Assembly: GCF_000178955.2 (NCBI RefSeq)
Contig: NC_016631.1
Location: 6,138,001 to 6,202,000, forward strand
Direction: 5' to 3'
DNA: 64,000 nt
From: Granulicella mallensis MP5ACTX8
GTDB taxonomy: Bacteria; Acidobacteriota; Terriglobia; Terriglobales; Acidobacteriaceae
In this document: positions 60,764 to 64,000 of the stretch, in pieces
Numbering within the stretch: the stretch's first letter is position 1
How the letters are laid out: each line of letters begins with the position of its first letter
Position numbers and translations under genes: made by a program
The notes under the pieces: generated by a model
What the model was told of the DNA's origin: nothing
Database searches by the model: none
What the model saw: only the letters and a program-made list of their open reading frames with translations

Positions 60764-63700
60764 AGGAATTTGAGGATCGTCTCCCGGTAACGTGAGTAGA
60801 GGAACGAGACTAGCAGCAGCGCGAGGCCCATGACGATGAGTGTGAGGATGCGGTCGTTCGTCGAGGCGTGCCAGATATCGTAGAGGATGACCTTGCCCAC
60901 GCCCAGCAGCAACAATCCGAGCCCCGCGAGCCGGTAGCTGCGTTCGCCCACCGTGAGCGCGAAGAGGAAGGCGATCAGGCCGAGTACAACCCAGCCGGTC
61001 GTGATCATGCCGGCGTGCAGCTGGATGAAAAGCAACACCGCAATCAACGCGAGCGGCACAAAGAAGAAGGGCTGCTCGGGACGAAACAACGTGTATCGGC
61101 GCCAGCCCGATTTTGTGTCGGCGGCCTGCGATGCGAGCTGGCCACGGACACGGAAGGCTATCGGCAAAGCAAGCAGCATCAGCGCGCAGATAACGCTGAC
61201 ACAGAAGACGCGCGAGCTTGTGAATGCCGTCGTCAGGGGTTCCGGTGAGAAGAGATGGAACATCGACGCTCGGATCGCCACTGCCAGCAGTAGCACAAGA
61301 GACTGAGCGACGAAGAGTGTACGCTGCAACCACCAACCGAGAGCAAGCAGCACCAACGCGAAGAGTGCCCAGGCGATGCCAACCCAATCCGGCCACACCT
61401 CAAAGTAGAGCAGGGCAGTCGCGGCGATCGTGCCGAGCCACGCGGCGATCATCCCTGCATTCTTCTCGAAACTCGAAACTCGCGTCTCGGCACTCGACTG
61501 TTCTCCCTGCAATCGCTGATAGACCCAGAAGTAGGCAGCGATCAGTGGCAGCACCGTATAAAGACGCGGACTGAGCGTATGTGACGCATCGCCAACGTTG
61601 AGGTTGGAGAACCAGATCCGCACGAAGCTCGCCGCCAGCAACGCGTAGCCCTGGTGACGGAAGTAGCTGCGCCGCAGCATCGTGCCAATCTCAAACAGCA
61701 ACAGACCGAAGACTCCCCAGGCGACGGCAACCGCGATGGGCTCGAGCTCATACCAGAGCAGTGTGCCGAGTAGCGCTGCCGCAGCCCATGAGTAAGCCGG
61801 AGCGATGTAATCGAGAGCCACCCCGAAGGCGCGTGTCTTGCGGCGCATGCCCAGGTAGAGCAGAATGCCGCTGAGCGTTACGGTGATGGCTCGTAGCGAG
61901 AGCCCATGCCAGTGATCCGTGAGAGAGAAGTTGAGGATGGCCGCACGAATGATCGCGCACACAGCCAGCGCATCGGCCTGCGTGGCGAGATCGCGTGAGG
62001 AGAGTCTGTCCGCAAACCAGGCCAGCACAATTACTGCGAGCAGCCACACCACGATCGTCCAGGTACCTGGGAAGCACACCCACAGCCCAGCAGTTGCGGC
62101 AATCAAAGCAAGGCACGAAGTAACTCTCAGGCCAACGCGGTCCAGCTCATTCTCTGCAATGTAGCTCCAACGCCGCGTGCAGAACTCCGCGTTGAGCCAG
62201 AACAAGACGGCAGCGCAGAAGAGAGTAATCGCGAGGTGCAGATGATGCGTTGAATCGACATTTGCCTGGCGGTAGAGAAAGACGGAGGAGACGCCGAAGA
62301 TCAGCAGTTGCCACGCTGTCGCAAAGCCTGCGAGAACACCTAGCCGACGGAAGACGACCTCCTTCATGCGTACGCCGGCGATAAAGAGAACTTCGGCTTC
62401 GAGCAGCCAGAGCAGCGTCCAGTGCGATCCGCTGAAGCGGAAGGGAATTGCAGCGAGCAGAAGAGCAGAAGCCAGGGTCGAGAGCACGATGAAGGAGCCG
62501 CGCCACTTGCGCCGCCCCAGGAAGGCGAACACGAACTCGACGATACCGAGGATCAGCAATCCTCGAAACGCCCACTCCGGATGCGACGACTGGTACTTCA
62601 ACAGCGACAGCAGACCGGCGGAGTTGAGGATCGCCGTGAATGACGAGACCATCTCCTGGGTACGCGTCTTCGGCACACGCAGCACGTAGAACAGCCGGAA
62701 GAGGAGCCAGTAAAACAGCAGGAGAGCCGCGCTCGAGATGAACTCAGGAAACGGATGGCCGGGCTGGCCGCCATCGGGGAGCACGCGATGCAGCCACAGG
62801 AAATGATTGAGGTAGACACCGACGAGACCGGCGAGACCGAGCTCGAACCAGTACTCACGCGCCGCGACGTAGACGAGGCCCAGAGCCAGCAGCGCTCCCG
62901 CAACCAGGCTGAACATCGTGACGTGGCTGATGCCCACGGTAACGAATGCCAACAGAAACGCGAGGCTGGTGACGACCTGTGATTTGTACTTGAGCGAGTG
63001 CGCCACCATCGCCGCGGTAACGATCAGCATCAGGACAAGGTCGATGCCTTGCGAGTACAACACCTGCATCGCCTCCACGTGATACAGCGCGAAGGTAACG
63101 AAGAAGGTCAGCGCCCAGCCACCGCCGATCAGTGCGCGCGCGAAGATGCGGTACTGCTGCTTGCGCTCCAGCAGTACCCCTCCAGCCAGGATGGCGAGGC
63201 TGAGTACGATCCCGATGGCACTCTTGCCCGCAGGCCCGATCGTACGCAGCAGAAGGCCGAGTCCGCCCGCGAGACCGATGACCAGAATGACGATGCCCGC
63301 CTTGTTCAGCCAGTTCTGGCCCAGCCGCTCTTCGATGGAGACGCGCCGTTTCGGCGGCGCAGGAGGGAGCGTTGTGGGGAGATGTGGGGGAGATGGCAGA
63401 TCCGGTGAGGCGTTGCCGGCGGATGCAATCGAGGGGGCGTCGGAAGGCTTTTCTAGAAAAGTGGCAGAAGAAGACTGTGGTGCAAACGAAGCCTGCTCGC
63501 CGGAAGCATCTTCTTTCGCCAGGAGCACAGGCTCGGGGACTGCTTTGTTGTCTGTAACGAGAGGCGTGGAAGGAATGAGGTCTTCCTTCGGCTGGACAGA
63601 CGATGCAGGAAAGGGTCCTCCGCGTACGACAGGCGCAGCCGCTTGCTGCGCGACAGGGCTCTGTTGTGCTGCGGCAGCCTGCTCCAGCGCAGTCACACGC

Positions 63701-63825
63701 TGGTGCAGACGACCGATCAGGTCGCTGTGCTGTTCGAGCTTCTTACGGTTAGCGGTTTGCCCACGGAGCTTTACGAAGAGCCACAGCACCGCGATCACGA
63801 GTACAACGATGACAAAGTCTTCCAT
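60760..63825 (-). CDS. DUF2339 giant polytopic membrane protein
   Basis: Protein of 1021 aa. An N-terminal anchor (VIVVLVIAVLWLFVKLRG), a short coiled coil (about 28-55, KLEQHSDLIGRLHQRVTALEQ) and a Pro/Ala/Ser linker precede about 25 membrane segments from residue 170 on. The start of the core, RRVSIEERLGQNWLNKAGIVILVIGLAGGLGLLLR, is the family signature. Function is unknown; such proteins are thought to act in the envelope. The M48 protease gene is coupled to it by a 4-nt overlap. Confidence 0.9.
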   Translation of the reverse strand: MEDFVIVVLVIAVLWLFVKLRGQTANRKKLEQHSDLIGRLHQRVTALEQAAAAQQSPVAQQAAAPVVRGGPFPASSVQPKEDLIPSTPLVTDNKAVPEPVLLAKEDASGEQASFAPQSSSATFLEKPSDAPSIASAGNASPDLPSPPHLPTTLPPAPPKRRVSIEERLGQNWLNKAGIVILVIGLAGGLGLLLRTIGPAGKSAIGIVLSLAILAGGVLLERKQQYRIFARALIGGGWALTFFVTFALYHVEAMQVLYSQGIDLVLMLIVTAAMVAHSLKYKSQVVTSLAFLLAFVTVGISHVTMFSLVAGALLALGLVYVAAREYWFELGLAGLVGVYLNHFLWLHRVLPDGGQPGHPFPEFISSAALLLFYWLLFRLFYVLRVPKTRTQEMVSSFTAILNSAGLLSLLKYQSSHPEWAFRGLLILGIVEFVFAFLGRRKWRGSFIVLSTLASALLLAAIPFRFSGSHWTLLWLLEAEVLFIAGVRMKEVVFRRLGVLAGFATAWQLLIFGVSSVFLYRQANVDSTHHLHLAITLFCAAVLFWLNAEFCTRRWSYIAENELDRVGLRVTSCLALIAATAGLWVCFPGTWTIVVWLLAVIVLAWFADRLSSRDLATQADALAVCAIIRAAILNFSLTDHWHGLSLRAITVTLSGILLYLGMRRKTRAFGVALDYIAPAYSWAAAALLGTLLWYELEPIAVAVAWGVFGLLLFEIGTMLRRSYFRHQGYALLAASFVRIWFSNLNVGDASHTLSPRLYTVLPLIAAYFWVYQRLQGEQSSAETRVSSFEKNAGMIAAWLGTIAATALLYFEVWPDWVGIAWALFALVLLALGWWLQRTLFVAQSLVLLLAVAIRASMFHLFSPEPLTTAFTSSRVFCVSVICALMLLALPIAFRVRGQLASQAADTKSGWRRYTLFRPEQPFFFVPLALIAVLLFIQLHAGMITTGWVVLGLIAFLFALTVGERSYRLAGLGLLLLGVGKVILYDIWHASTNDRILTLIVMGLALLLVSFLYSRYRETILKFL

Positions 63826-64000
63826 AGCCGTTTGCAGATGAGTATTCCACGAATGCTGTTGGCTTTATCCCAACTTTTCGGAGTAGCGATTATTTCTTGG
63901 CGATCAGCCAAAGGTTGGCTTCTCAATAAGGCCCTCGAGTCCGCTCCGCAACCTAACTCCGTTTAATCTCGTCCACTTGTATGAAAGTTGTGTGTTTTTC
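63826..64000. other. Right-edge region upstream of the DUF2339 gene
   Basis: No gene is supported in the last 175 bp. It probably holds the DUF2339 promoter and runs into the next locus. Confidence 0.4.

Noticed and set aside
60764-61396. N-terminal extension of the M48 protease
   Set aside because: It lies inside the DUF2339 gene in another frame; the ATG at 60763 has a signal anchor and a normal overlap.
63643-63966. Plus-strand open frame at the right edge
   Set aside because: It is mostly antisense to the DUF2339 start and has no ribosome site.
1-64000. tRNA, rRNA, prophage or transposase genes
   Set aside because: No tRNA-like ends with paired arms, rRNA sequence, integrase or transposase motifs were found on either strand.

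Overview
The window looks like chromosome from an acidobacterium of the Terriglobia/Acidobacteriaceae type. The support is a high-GC coding background, two Oar-like TonB-dependent receptors with an N-terminal carboxypeptidase-regulatory domain, a VWFA-related protein of the kind found in Acidobacteria, a PA14-containing GH3 glycosidase, an alginate-lyase-like enzyme, and frequent GTG/TTG starts. No rRNA, tRNA, CRISPR array, prophage or transposase was seen. The taxonomic placement is inference.

Layout. 1-5.6 kb: a partial secreted oxidoreductase, a BrnT/BrnA-like toxin-antitoxin pair, a LytTR response regulator, a three-gene sigma-factor/membrane-protein operon and a secreted esterase. 5.7-12.2 kb: a PadR-regulated membrane protein with an unusual operator, a DUF308-like protein, a pseudokinase-SPOR fusion, small membrane proteins, a frameshifted hydrolase, four copies of a short repeat, and rlmB. 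12.2-23.7 kb: an M1-like protein lacking the catalytic Glu, the GH3 enzyme, a beta-barrel protein, a DUF4239 protein, a large radical SAM protein of the tetraether-synthase type, and the VWFA-related protein. 23.7-33.5 kb: mutS2, a zinc-ribbon membrane protein, a MITE-like palindrome, hemB, a GIY-YIG protein, and the lipoate genes lpdA, lipB and a two-lipoyl-domain E2.

33.6-44.7 kb: a DUF3037/HipA-like kinase pair, a Gfo/Idh/MocA oxidoreductase whose end is built from a simple repeat, a DUF4292 lipoprotein, mltG, an alginate lyase, ruvX, greA, a CDP-alcohol phosphatidyltransferase, a CHAD protein, nadD and rsfS. 44.8-53.0 kb: two TonB receptors on the minus strand surrounding rlmH, so the usual nadD-rsfS-rlmH run is split. 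53.4-63.8 kb: a cupin, an ICMT-like methyltransferase, HU, a DUF2461 protein, an M28 peptidase, conserved unknowns, and an M48 protease translationally overlapped with a giant DUF2339 membrane protein.

Two themes stand out. One is envelope and lipid biology: the radical SAM protein is a candidate for joining lipid tails into membrane-spanning lipids, alongside a phosphatidyltransferase, MltG, two receptors and several polysaccharide enzymes. The other is a rich set of non-coding palindromes: three long hairpin elements sharing the same sequence, a 308-bp MITE-like element, twin terminators at convergent gene ends, and a 23-nt repeat found four times in 1.8 kb. These look like dispersed families that a whole-genome count could define.
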